Below, in pieces: positions 1 through 9,488 of a stretch of DNA of 11,696 bases. The translations under genes were made by a program, and so were the position numbers. The stretch's first letter is position 1. Each line of letters starts with the position of its first letter. The stretch covers positions 1 to 11,696 of the forward strand of contig JAKOGH010000132.1 of the NCBI GenBank assembly GCA_024811115.1, written 5' to 3'. The notes under the pieces were generated by a model, which was not told the DNA's origin, did not search any database, and saw nothing but the letters and a program-made list of their open reading frames with translations. This DNA is from Terana coerulea. Lineage: Eukaryota > Basidiomycota > Agaricomycetes > Polyporales > Phanerochaetaceae.

Positions 1-217
1 ACCTCGGCCCCGAGTTAACGTTATGGGCCACAAAGCGGGAGGTGTGAGAATGCATTGGGAACCAAGCGAAGAATGGGGTGTGAAAGTATTCGAACAGCAC
101 ACGAGCAGACCAATTGCAGACTTTTATATTGTACTTTGTGTACATGCTATGGATATCGACTATATATCAAACAACAGAAGATAGAACACGTCAAACTTGA
201 GCACAGCCTACGGCAAT

Positions 218-1971
218 TTATTTATGTGGTAAATTAATTTGTAGTATGCTGTTCACGTTAATATCCTCGCAACCTGAAGCATTGTCTAAGTTATTGTACG
301 AGCTTTCAGACTCGGAGCTGCGGTTATCTTGAAGGTGGTTGGCCACGCCGTCATCTATCGGCAGCGCAAACTCGTCCAGGTGGGCCGACCAACTTCCGAA
401 GATCAATGTTGAGATCGAAAACCGCTCAGACCAATCTGGCTTGGCAAGACGTAATCGCAGGTCCATCATGAATCTGCAGAGGAGGATTGGCGGCTGTGGA
501 TAGTACACTTAGTGCATGGCACACAGCCTCGAACCGACTGAACGCTTACCAGGCTGTCCAGAAAGGCACCCACCACCACGGATGTATCCTATAAGAGCCT
601 TAGAACGTCCCAGATAGAGCGAGAGTACTGTACTCACCCGGCGACTCACAGTGCCAGTGATGGTCTGAGTGATGTTGAGAAGGAGGATCATTCTGACGGT
701 GAACCTTGGATTGAGCAGTGGCGCATTTTTTGGTTCACGAAGACACCTACATGAAGTAAATAGTACCTAAAGCGCGAGGTATTAGGATTAAATGGCAGTG
801 ATATTCAATACGTGCTCACCATTCTTCAGCAGCCAGTGCGAAACGGAAGTCTTAGCGTGCATTCCCAGGGCAGACCGCTGACGGTACGCTGGAGACCATG
901 TAAACGCAATAACGATGCATTCGGCTATGATGACGGGTACGCGGGAAACAGAAGCCACTGCGTCCTGGGTCTGTCTCAATTCCCCTGGGATCCGGAGCGC
1001 TTGAGAACTCACATCTGGCAGGAGCAACATAGCGTGTATGAGCACATAGTGTTCCCCGGTAGAGAGTACTGGCGTACTTACATGACTTGTAGCCGGATGG
1101 CTTCATGCGTTAAGGGTGTTGGTTCAGATTGAACACACAGTTTATATCCATGGCCGATGAATGGCATGGTAATCAAGGACCGCGCGATCTGGAACTCAGG
1201 CTGCATCTCATGAGCACGGTGACCATTATAATCAGCCATGCAGGAACTCACGACGCGGAGAGCTATAGGAAACAGACCAAGCACTAGGACCGCGACAAAT
1301 ACGCGGGTGCGCCGATTTGAGATGGCATATGCTCTCAATGCCGAAATGGCTGTAGTGTCGATCTTGCCGTGAGATTGTTGTCCAGCACCTTTCGAAAACG
1401 CCCAGCGCACCTGTTGCTTGGATATATCCAATCGATTCGGCGATAACATTTAACAGCACACGCCAGTTGCATCTATTTCGAGATCGTGCTGTCAGGATCA
1501 CGCAAGTATGCGTATTCTTGCGATGATAAACTGAATATGCTCACTGTCTCTGTCCATTAAGGGCAGCCCGTCACTATCAGCCGCGACTTGACATTGAGTT
1601 CTTTTCGTACCTCTTGTTGAGGTGGCGGAAGTAATAATACGATCGCTTCCAGTAACAACGTCCAGCGAGTCGAGATGAGGAGTAAAGATAACAACGATCC
1701 TTGCCTCTTCCAGACGGCCTCGATCTCTCGCTCAAACGTAATAATATACTCATACAGAATAAGTGCTGGACAGCATTACGTTTAGCACCTGAAACTGAAT
1801 CATGTGGTACCACGTACTTGCAATACACGCCAGCATCCAGTCATCGTTCTGACTATGCAGGGCGTTAGACAATCTGAACCAGCGCATGATAACGATTTCG
1901 ACGTACATGATGCCGAGCGTGCTACCAACCTCGCTAGCTATTGCAGGTGTTGCTTGCGTAGAATAAGACAT
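218..1971 (-). CDS. DUF6533-family polytopic membrane protein, about 360 residues, about 11 exons
   Basis: Hand-spliced exons: 1907-1971, 1818-1852, 1611-1765, one ending at 1411, 1252-1349, 1082-1200, 820-974, 751-766, 638-704, 550-588 and 218-493. The N-terminal part carries the family signature: a helix ending LYEYIITFEREIEAVWKR, then a hydrophobic helix ending STRW. Later come the ISALRAYAISNRR stretch followed by a strong membrane segment, a helix IIAECIVIAFTW, the LLKNGTIYF motif and the C-terminal PPILLCRF motif, then a polar Ser/Glu-rich tail. Known: these Agaricomycete proteins are predicted to have about seven membrane helices and have no established function. The start at 1971 was chosen because it gives the usual short N-terminus. 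Two junctions are weak. The acceptor before the exon holding the CNWRVLL residues (TGC at 1468-1470) is unresolved by one base. The intron 975-1081 is long (107 bases) with a poor acceptor. Family assignment is confident; the exact exon set is less so. Confidence 0.82.
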
Positions 1972-2829
1972 AGGTGGGAGACGCCAAGAAGCGGCAAAGT
2001 ACGCTGCAAGGCCAATGAGGGAGAATGAGTGCAATGGAAGCAACTGCGAATTGACGGCCGAGTAGAGATCGGATGCTGGTATAAGGGCGAATCTACTTAC
2101 GTTGGATTTCACTGTCGGTCCGAACTAACCCATGAAAGATGTCATGCGAAAGCACTTACTTATGCAAACAGTGGCTCGCGCTCCTTTCACGCACTGCCCT
2201 GCAGAAGTAAGATGGTTGACCTATGTCAACTGCAGACTGTGCGAACGGTACCTCGGAGCGCGGACAGAAGTGATGGGAGTATGTCGGAAGTGCCCAGGTA
2301 TCAGGACTTACCTCAGATTTGGTTACATAAGTGCGTCTGATCGACATCTTCAAGTTATTGCGTATGGAACTGGCTCCTCAACCATGCAGCACAAATGATA
2401 CTTACCCATGTTCGCAATTTCGCAATCAGGAAGAGACCCAATGACTCGACAAGCTCCATGACCATCCGTGATGACAATCATGCTTGGACTCCAGCATGTC
2501 GAAGGCGAAGCAATTCGGTTACACGGTGAGCCTATGCTACCCTGATGGAACACAAGTAGCAGCGACAGGATCGCGCAGGGCAAGTCTACCCTTGGATGGC
2601 AGCGCAACCTCTCGGCAGTACCGTAGTGTGGGGCAATATGTGTGGCAGTGGGTAGAGGACTCCAGCGGTTTGGGAACGTTGGCGGTCTACTCTTAGTAGT
2701 CACCCGTGTCGCACGGAGCGATGATGGCCGGCGGTCTACGGATCGAGGCTGCATTGAAGGAAGAGCGGCTCCGCCGCGAATTCGCCATTCGAACCCATGA
2801 ATGAAAATTTGAGGGACCTGTCGATGATC
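1972..2829 (-). other. Gap with clustered minus-strand splice donors, possible multi-exon 5' leader
   Basis: No convincing protein was found between the two minus-strand genes. Four GTAAGT donors on the minus strand begin at 2405, 2311, 2159 and 2100. The best-formed intron is 2044-2100 (57 bases, ending TTCGCAG), directly upstream of the DUF6533 start and so probably in its 5' UTR. A tiny open stretch between 2315 and 2350 encodes MSIRRTYVTKSE, but it could not be joined in frame to anything downstream. The segment 2411-2829 should include the 3' UTR of the secreted-protein gene. The 10-mer GGCGGTCTAC occurs twice (about 2681 and 2730). The alternatives are a separate small spliced gene or a non-coding transcript. 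Confidence 0.4.
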
Positions 2830-3551
2830 TTAATCAAGGTCGTTGAGACTCCTCGCTTTCCGTGCCAGGCGCTGAAGGAAAGCCAGGGCAACAGCCTTGC
2901 TAGCAGTCCTATAGAGCGATGAGAATCAGCATCCAAACACGTGTACATGACAGTAATGAACGTACTCGTCCCGACGTGCAGTCTCTCTGTCCAGCTCTTG
3001 CCGCTGGAGAAGATGCACGATGCCTTTGGCCACTAGGCCAAAACCGAGTGCCGCGGAGTCGTCCACGCCATCTTGGTTGCGACGGGCCATGAGCTCGACA
3101 AGCTTTGCCTCACGAGACCATTGGCCCTGAAAGTGAGGTAGTGCGCCAGAGTCGTGGTGGGAGGGTGGTATACGGACGCAGAAGGTGTACGGGCAGTGAA
3201 ATGACTCTGAATAGAGCCGCTGCCAATGAACACGGATGTCTCAACACTGTAAGCAAGGTTAGAACGTTGTATCACCATATAGATCGCATGAGAGCACCCA
3301 CGGGGGAGCGATATCGGGAATGACAACTTCGGCGTCCGGCTTGCGAGCCACAAGCTTCGCGGGATCTTCACGAGACATGAGGTTGGGATGCAACTCCCTG
3401 GAGCCCCATGGAAGAATCTTATGAAAGCAGTCAGTAAATTCAGCACTGCGTCCGGCGGACCAGAGGCAACAAACGTCACGTACGGCCAGGCAAAGGCGGG
3501 AACAGACGAAGCCAGAATGATGAGCGCTACAATGGGCTTTGAGGCGTACAT
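2830..3551 (-). CDS. Small secreted protein, 158 residues, five exons, unknown function
   Basis: Exons 3484-3551, 3302-3397, 3174-3246, 2966-3126 and 2830-2908 join in phase to 477 coding bases ending in TAA. Introns are 86, 55, 47 and 57 bases. Donors include GTACGT, GTGGGT and GTACGT, and branch-like CTAAC and CTGAT sequences are present. Residues 1-21 form a clear signal peptide (short basic n-region, ALIILASSVPAF core, Ala-X-Ala type end before Trp). The mature chain has no obvious membrane helix and few cysteines. It contains Arg-rich helical stretches, LVELMARR, HLLQRQELDRETARRD and a C-terminal LQRLARKARSLNDLD, with dibasic RR sites that Kex2-like proteases could cut. I do not recognise a family. 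Candidates are a small secreted effector-like protein or a propeptide-bearing peptide precursor. The well-formed promoter and splice sites argue that the gene is expressed. The first intron is the least certain because it is long and its acceptor was chosen to keep the frame. Confidence 0.72.
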
Positions 3552-3666
3552 TGCTGCTAATTCGTTGAAAATGAAAAGGTAAATCGGTGGGAGAAGGGCG
3601 TGAACGTAAGGAGAGTGGCCGGTCCGGGCAATAAAATCGGTCGTAAGAAAAATAAAAGAACGCAGG

Positions 3667-3724
3667 CTGGCATTATGATTAATCAGAAGGAGGCTATAGG
3701 CAGTGTATCATGCTAGATACTTAC
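3667..3724 (-). other. 5' UTR intron of the secreted-protein gene
   Basis: On the minus strand a 58-base segment starts GTAAGTAT, contains TTCTGATTAATC as a branch site and ends GCCAG. It lies between the TATA box and the start codon at 3551, upstream of any coding exon, so it should be removed from the leader of the mRNA. Confidence 0.65.
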
Positions 3725-3815
3725 CAGCCGGTACCTGAAAGAATGGGAAAAGCGGTGTTGAGAAGAAGGAAAACCAGGAGCGCGAGAGCTGGGGTCTACC
3801 GTCCCACCGCGAGGG

Positions 3816-3823
3816 CTTATATA
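3816..3823 (-). promoter_or_regulatory. TATA box for the secreted-protein gene
   Basis: The minus strand reads TATATAAG here, inside GGGTATATAAGCCCTCGCGG. Transcription would start about 30 bases downstream (near 3785), just before a pyrimidine-rich leader and the 5' UTR intron. The spacing fits a strong, regulated fungal promoter. Confidence 0.65.
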
Positions 3824-4999
3824 CCCGTGAGTTAAGCACGATCGTCGAGTTTGACTTGGCCCTCGTTACCGAGCTGCTCCAATTCTAGCCCGAGCCAATG
3901 TATCATCCATGTGCATGATCGACGTGTGAAACGACGATCTTGACCGAGGCAGACTTCAGGGTCAGTAGCAGCATCTGACGTCGTGAACGCATTGAACAGG
4001 CTGGAGATCTAGGAAGACCATCCCAACTGAGTTGTGCTATCTATGACTGACCCACTGTATAAATTTGTGCTCCGGTAAAGTTGATTATTGCCTGTATGCT
4101 GCAGCCAGCAAGTTGCGCTCAAGCACAGAGTCCGATGTGACGATCCCCAATCATGAGTTATGGCCAAGCGTGATGCCAGATCATCATGAAGGCTGTGCAC
4201 CGCACAAATACTCAGGTGCGTTGCCTGGGTTGCCGTGAGGTCCTTATGTCCGTGCAAGCTACAGTAGACCATGAGTGAGCTACTGAGCTCGGGCAGCAGT
4301 CGAATCCGCTCACCTGGTGATGGAGAGGGTGAGAGGGCCTCGGAGAAACAAGTTGCAACGCGGCCGCCCCAGGTTAAACGCCAAGAGTAGACGCCCAGCA
4401 CTTCCATCCACATTTGGCAGGTTTAGCAGTATCGCGAGCGCCCGTCACTGGCACTAAGGAGACGGGAAGATATATTCAACTTGTCAAAATGCAGCATTAT
4501 GTCACATAACCCAAGAAACTATATGCCTACATATCTCAAGGAAAGCCATGCCTTGCGGTAATTCAGCAAGGCCAGTAGATCTTGCAGCGATATTTACTTG
4601 ATCGGCAGAACGAGCAAGTGAACTGTGAAGACAAAGCACATTGTTATATCTGTTGCAGCAAAACATTCTTGGCCGTTCTCGGACAAGAAATGGTAAGGAG
4701 CCCGAGCTTCGACAAGGCGATCCGACACCTAAAGGATCGCCCAGCACCCATATTGGTGCTTGTGCAACGGCTTTGTGGCGCTGGCGCCAATCATCATTCA
4801 CGGCAAATGCCTTCCGCTTAAATGCTCGGGTTCGGCTGAGTGACCTCGAGTACTTTGTTAAAACGCTCACATAAGCGGATAAAGCGGCGCAGAAGTCTCA
4901 CCTAACATTTTACCAGTCAAATAAACACCTTCTGGAGTGGTTGCACATTATCATGAACCCAGATGTCCTCGTTGCGTACATTACAATTGATGTCGCACT
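3824..4999. other. No gene recognised
   Basis: Both strands have open stretches of up to 134 codons (4009-4413 minus, 4502-4870 minus), but none shows a family signature, and I could not link them by good introns into a convincing protein. Base composition is mixed and no transposon ends, long repeats, tRNA or rRNA were seen. The first few hundred bases probably contain upstream regulatory sequence of the secreted-protein gene. Confidence 0.4.
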
Positions 5000-5850
5000 A
5001 GGTAGTGGTACTCTTGCAGTGATGTCCACACTATGGTAGCAATACTCATGCAGCCAAGACACGACTTACCAACAGGAAAGGTCCTCGCAAAAGTGAACCT
5101 GCCCGCAGGTGTCGTAAATTGATCAGACGAGGACTCACAGGGGCTGCAGCCTGTGAATGAGAGGCGCTTCGTCCGGGCAAGTACTCAGACCGACGCACGT
5201 TCGATGCCGGATGGTTGTTTATTGTGCGCCCGAACCTTCGAACAGAAACGTCACAGCTCACGTAAAAAATGCCTTGGGATCATGTGCTTACCGCAGCCAT
5301 AACCAATTCATAACGTGTCCCAAAGTGCCCCGTTTCACAAGGTCCGGGCGTAACTGCAGCCCTACTCAGGCGTATAGCTGCGGAAGGCACGATCTGAAGT
5401 TCCGTATCCGCATACGTGGCGCAGCATTTTCTCCGGCCCAGACTCAAGGACACACCCTGGATGATGGTAGTTCTCACAGACGCCAGCGGAAATGAGGGGT
5501 TTGAGCGGTACAGACGTCAGCTGAAGGGTCAGTGCCAAGGCTCAGGTGAAAAGCTTACTTGCTCTATCCATCTGGCTATCCATCTGTTTCGCGCTAGGTA
5601 GCATTTGATTTGCATCCGCTTGCACACAGGTCTTGAGACGGGAAAGAACCGACAGGTCATGCGACAGCTCATCACGGTGATGGACGCTGGCAAAGCACAG
5701 TAGCGCTACAGCGACAGTGCGCGGTTGCACTACACTAAGAAGTGAGCAAAAAGAAAAGTGTATTTGTTAAGGATTTACCTGTGTCAGTGTCCCAGTGCAA
5801 GCAAACTAGTACGAGTCTACATGAGCGGAGAGGAGGAAGGTTGAATGAGC
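5000..5850 (-). other. Possible spliced minus-strand transcript, product unknown
   Basis: Several intron-like segments occur on the minus strand: 5735-5778 (44 bases, GTAAAT to TTCTTAG, T-rich), 5521-5558 (38 bases, GTAAGC to CCTTCAG with CACTGAC), and donors GTAAGC at 5291 and GTAAGT at 5069. Joining across 5521-5558 in phase 0 leaves an open frame containing LISAGVCENYHHPGC. I could not build a complete protein with a plausible start and end. It may be a non-coding transcript, a decayed gene, or chance. Its 5' end would lie near the promoter of the plus-strand gene at 6146. Confidence 0.25.
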
Positions 5851-6145
5851 GCCGAGCGGGATGCCGCGAAGGGCAGGGCGCATCAAATTTGTCGGGAACC
5901 GACGGAGAATCCGGCGGCGGCGCTAATCTCACTTCGCTCTCGACGACACGGACACAAACGGAACATCCGCTCCCAACCCGCTCCTTTTCAACTCCTCTCC
6001 TTCGTTGCTTTCGTTCTTTCACTCTCTTTCACCCCTTTGCTACATTACCTCCTCCGCACCTCTACCGCAACGACCCCAGCATATCACTCCCCCGCGGGTG
6101 AATTCACCTGCATATACTTGCATTGTTCAAAGTGTCGACGTGAAC
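5851..6145 (+). promoter_or_regulatory. Promoter and leader of the 6146 gene, pyrimidine-rich tract
   Basis: From about 5960 to 6060 the plus strand is strongly C/T rich, with runs such as TTTCACTCTCTTTCACCCC, typical of filamentous-fungal core promoters and transcription start regions. No clear TATA box was found. If the minus-strand transcript below 5850 is real, this is a bidirectional promoter. Confidence 0.45.
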
Positions 6146-7633
6146 ATGTCCGCTAGCATCCTCACACCGCACTTTCGGACGCGGTTTGAGGACTCACTCT
6201 CGCCCTCCCAACAGCAGCAAGCTATCGACTCGCTTCAAGACTACATATACGAGGTGCAGTTCGGGACGGAGGACCAGAGACGCGACTTGGGCGTGATTGA
6301 AGACGAGGACGAGGACGAGGAGGTTATCTCGGCAAAGTTGAACCTCACACTGGAGAAGTGCTATTGGCAGTTGGTCATGTTCCTGAAGGTGTGTTTTTGG
6401 TCCGAACTTCATACTGCGACCCCGCTGCACATGCGCCTTGGGGTGAGTTTTCACGCTTACTGAATATTCTGTTACTTTATGCAGAGCTCGAAGCCATCCC
6501 TCATCGCATCCGCCGAGCCTTACTTGCGTTATCTGCTTGACTCGCCTTCCGTCAAAGCGGACCAGACGCAGTGTTCAGAAATCCTAGCGTCGCTACTTCT
6601 GGCCGCATCGCTCGCCGCTCCTCCTCCCGACCTTCTCCCTCAAAGTCCCTCACCGCTGGGTCTGGCCTCGTTTTCATCCTCCCAGTCATTCCAGCTCGAG
6701 CAGAGTGTAATGTTCTCCGACGGCACCGCAGACGACGTACGGGACGCTGAGGCGCTGACGTTATTCACGCGTGCGTTTGCGCTGTACGATGCACTTTCCC
6801 GGTCCCGCGCGTCAACTCCATCTCCCGCTGTCACTCCCGGCGTTGCCTGCGCGGCCACTCAAAACGCGCTTGGGCTTGATGTTCCACCCCGGTTCGACTC
6901 TCCTGTCATCTCAAGCTCGTCTCCGACATTTGCATGCACGGTCTCGTTAAGCCCTACCCCTTTGATTCACCTAAGGCGCACCGGTTGGCCGGCATCTGCG
7001 GCCGACGGGGCAAGTTGCCTCCGAAAACGGACCTTTGGGCGCGGGCGTCGTATGTGAAGTTACTGCGCAGGCTTGCCCAGCAAGAAGAGGAGGATGCGAG
7101 TGCTCATATACAGGAAGCGGTGAGGCAAGTAGAAATCATGAGGTCAGTAGTCATTATCCAGCTTGTTGCCAATACCGACACTGACTTCGCTTGTTTAGGT
7201 CTTTCGTGCACGACAACCCATACGCCCTTCCACACGAGAAGTACCAGGCTTTCCTCTGCGAACTCCAGCGCGACTTTGACATTCTTGTCGAAATGGAACT
7301 CGACCTCGACAGCGCTGACCTCCAGTCGTCTGTCTCACGTGCACCCAGTCACTTGCGCTTCGCAGACGACGTCAGCACCATGTCGCCTGATTCATCGTAC
7401 CAGTCGCTCCTACCGCCGTCGTCCCGCTCGTATTGCTCTTCCGTATCATCGTCGTCTTCGAGCTCGCCGCGGACCCCTATACACCTCTATCATCTGCGAA
7501 AGAGCTTCCGGAGCGGCTGCACTCGGTCACCTACATGGAGATCGTGCCCTCGATGTTGGCATTGTCGCTGACCCCGGATGCAAAGTTGGCGGTGGAAGAG
7601 GACCTTGTGCACGCTCGCCAGGTTCTACTCTAA
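6146..7633 (+). CDS. Hypothetical protein, about 463 residues, three exons, with two apparent -1 frame slips
   Basis: The chosen start follows the C/T-rich leader. Exon 1 runs 6146-6442, with intron 6443-6484 (42 bases, GTGAGT, branch CTTACTGAAT, GCAG). An alternative donor at 6389 would shorten the protein by 18 residues. Exon 2 runs 6485-7142, intron 7143-7198 (56 bases, GTCAGT, CACTGAC branch), and exon 3 runs 7199-7633, stop TAA. The N-terminus is polar, with an acidic patch from a GAC/GAG repeat near 6301-6324 (EDEDEDEE). Then come Ala/Ser/Pro-rich segments, a well-formed region SDICMHGLVKPYPFDSPKAH, a basic/helical part KLLRRLAQQEEEDAS, a segment FVHDNPYALPHEKYQAF, a serine-rich linker, and a C-terminal helix ending in DLVHARQVLL. 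The reading frame must slip by -1 near 6887-6890 and 7474-7477, both CCCC runs. Weak introns could instead explain them. No signal peptide or membrane segment is obvious. I do not recognise a family; a cytoplasmic or nuclear protein is likely. Confidence 0.6.
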
Positions 7634-8169
7634 CGTTCCACGTATCTGCCATGCGGCCGCAGAATCCCGAGAACTGGTCGAGGCTACTACGCTGCAGCCG
7701 AGATACCACAAAACACATGCTTCCCACAGCGCCTTGCATCTGAGCCTCTTCTTGGGACGGCTGTCATTCCGTCCCTCTCGAAATGCACTCAGCCTTCATT
7801 ACATACCACTTTCCCAGTCATACCCATCCACTCACCTTCCATTATTTATCTCTAACTCATGCCTGTTGTTGTCCTTTCTTTCATAGTTGTCGCATTTGGC
7901 CTGTCTGTGTGTTTGTTATCATTTGCATCAATCGTACTCTCTGTGCCCCTCCCGGTTTCTTACCGGACTTGCGTCGCGCTCCATAGTTCAAGTAGTGTAC
8001 TGCTCATGTAATCGTCTCGCAGGTCGCTGCGTGTGGATATATCCCCACTTCCACCACTCATCTAATCCAACAGGGCCCAGAACTCGGCTATGTGCTGGCC
8101 TGCAGGCACGGAGGTCGCTTGCAGCTCGGCCCACTGACATCTCACCCAAGCGAGCCGAACGTACAGCGT
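7634..8169. other. Intergenic: 3' UTR and upstream region, no gene seen
   Basis: After the stop at 7633 the plus strand becomes T/C rich (about 7780-7960), as in fungal 3' UTR and terminator sequences. No canonical AATAAA was seen. Open frames here are low-complexity and show no family signature. The last part should be upstream promoter of the gene at 8272. Confidence 0.5.
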
Positions 8170-8177
8170 TATATATA
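8170..8177 (+). promoter_or_regulatory. TATA box of the 8272 gene
   Basis: TATATATA sits about 100 bases before the ATG at 8272. A start site near 8200-8210 would give a leader of about 65 bases, C-rich and without upstream ATGs, ending CTAGCTACAG before the start codon. Confidence 0.65.
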
Positions 8178-8271
8178 CGAGCCTCCGGCACTGGGGAACA
8201 CACCCCTCCCTCTCGCTCCCCGTTTACACACACGGCCTCAGCGCAACATCCGCCCGTTCAGCTAGCTACAG

Positions 8272-9302
8272 ATGCAGTCCAATGTCTCTCGAATGAAGGT
8301 GCGTCTAACAAACGGCGGCAGCTAAACGAATTTAACTTTTAGAACACAGCAGGTCCCGAAAGTCAGCGACCTGCCAGCCTTCCACGCGCTGAACCTGGAA
8401 GAACAACAAGAATTGTACTCGTCAACCTGCCAGGGGTTTCCCGAGGCAGAACTCATCCACCTTCACGTCTCTCCGCACCCAACCTTCGATACCGCCGCAA
8501 CGGTCTCGCTAGGCAATCCATGCGTCATCCCGACGTTCCCGACGATGCCCTCGACACCGCAAGCGCCGCTGATCCTGCTCCAGCCGCTGGCATGCATTGT
8601 GTCCGTCGGGAGGCTCGTCACGGTGAGCCACACGGCAGGCAACTTCGTGGTGAAGGATATCGTCGATATGACCCGGGACCACGTCGTGTTCGCGCTCGCG
8701 AGGCCCGCGAGGCAGGTAAAAGCGTCGGCGTGGGTTGCGATCCCGCGGCAGTGGGCGAGAGTCCCGTTCTCCCTCGGGATCAGGTACATCACGCATGTGC
8801 AAGAGCTCCGGCACGACCCCGATCTGTTTGCCGCATCTTTCAGAAAACCGAGGGAACCTTGCTTACGGCGCAAATGACAGGTGAGCAGATCGCACCTTAG
8901 CAGTTATTCACAACATTAACCGGGGATGTAGTGAGGCAGAGACTCTTGGGTGAAAGAGGGACCATGCGGAGACGACAGAGAGTGCATGATCAGAACCGAA
9001 GGGTGCTCGAGAGAGTCGCCGTCCTCAGGAACGCTGTGTATGCAGGCATGGGGGAAAGATTGGTACCCTGCGGAGAAGTCGAGCACTTTATCCAAGAAGC
9101 ATATATACTCAGGAATGAACACTTACGGGTAATTCTACTTTTCGAGTCATCGGCACTTGGGAATCCTGAACGAAACCCCTCTCGCGAGTCGCGCCCCGAG
9201 TATCTCAACAACATATCAATCATATTTATTCTTACATACTTGCGCAACGACGAGCTCGCCCTCCCTTTGCACAAGGTCTGCGGAGGTTATCCTCGTCTGT
9301 GA
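8272..9302 (+). CDS. Orphan protein, about 250-309 residues, with an apparent frame slip; C-terminus uncertain
   Basis: A nine-codon first exon (8272-8298) is followed by intron 8299-8349 (51 bases, GTGCGT to CACAG). An alternative acceptor at 8342 would put exon 2 in the wrong frame. Exon 2 starts QVPKVSDLPAFHALNLEEQQ and includes a hydrophobic core LILLQPLACIVSVGRLVTVS and the stretch FVVKDIVDMTRDHVVFALA. Intron 8881-8931 (51 bases, GTGAGC, branch CATTAAC, TGTAG) leads to a basic exon with MRRRQRVHDQNRRVLERVAV and a helical segment EVEHFIQEAYILRNEHLR. Exon 3 is reached only if the frame moves by -1 before 8880. Either one C is missing at CCCC 8817-8820, or a weak intron 8797-8843 (47 bases, GTGCAA to TTTCAG) is removed. 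Without the shift the product stops at 8877 with 184 residues. After about 9129 the protein-like character fades, so another intron near the GTAATT there is possible. No family was recognised. Confidence 0.55.
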
Positions 9303-9423
9303 CTCTATGGCCACTGCGTTCGCCGGTCTTTTGCTACCATCGCGTGTGGATTGAGCAGTGTGAACCTGGTGAGAACGAGCCTGGCAGTGGAATGAGCGGA
9401 TCAGAGACAGGGCACGTGCCAAG

Positions 9424-9430
9424 TATAAAA
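9424..9430 (+). promoter_or_regulatory. TATA box upstream of the zinc-finger/helicase gene
   Basis: TATAAAA occurs in AAGTATAAAAGCGC. Initiation is expected near 9455. The next ATG is at 9489 and the zinc-finger protein start is at 9881, so this is either the helicase-gene promoter with a long leader or the promoter of a small separate gene. The stretch 9303-9423 shows nothing else. Confidence 0.55.
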
Positions 9431-9488
9431 GCGCTTAGCCTTGAGCGCAGTCATCCGTAGCGTGTGCGATGTTTTCAATGCTGTGACA

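Noticed and set aside
515..540. Minus-strand GGTTCGAGGC, also tRNA-like
   Set aside because: It lies inside a well-supported intron of the membrane protein gene (494-549), and no cloverleaf forms.
2778..2800. Minus-strand GGGTTCGAATGG, resembling a tRNA T-arm
   Set aside because: The flanking five bases are not complementary and no acceptor, D or anticodon arm can be folded around it.
3026..3043. Inverted repeat TTTGGCC-ACTA-GGCCAAA
   Set aside because: It sits within coding exon 4 of the secreted-protein gene, is short, and has no U-run or other terminator or regulatory context.
4009..4413. A 134-codon minus-strand open frame
   Set aside because: It has no family signature, promoter, partner exons or biased composition, and open frames of this length occur by chance here.
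6301..6324. GAC/GAG trinucleotide repeat
   Set aside because: It is a short in-frame acidic tract (EDEDEDEE) common in eukaryotic proteins, not a notable satellite.
7191..7571. Continuation of the exon 3 frame past 7477 to a stop near 7571
   Set aside because: After the CCCC run this frame becomes Arg/Cys/Ser-rich and unnatural, while the -1 frame gives a normal protein end at 7633.
8520..8900. A 126-codon plus-strand open frame rich in Arg, Ala and Pro, beginning MRHPDVPDDALD
   Set aside because: Most of it is a GC-rich shadow of the true frame of exon 2. Only its last 20 or so codons seem to be used, after the frame slip.
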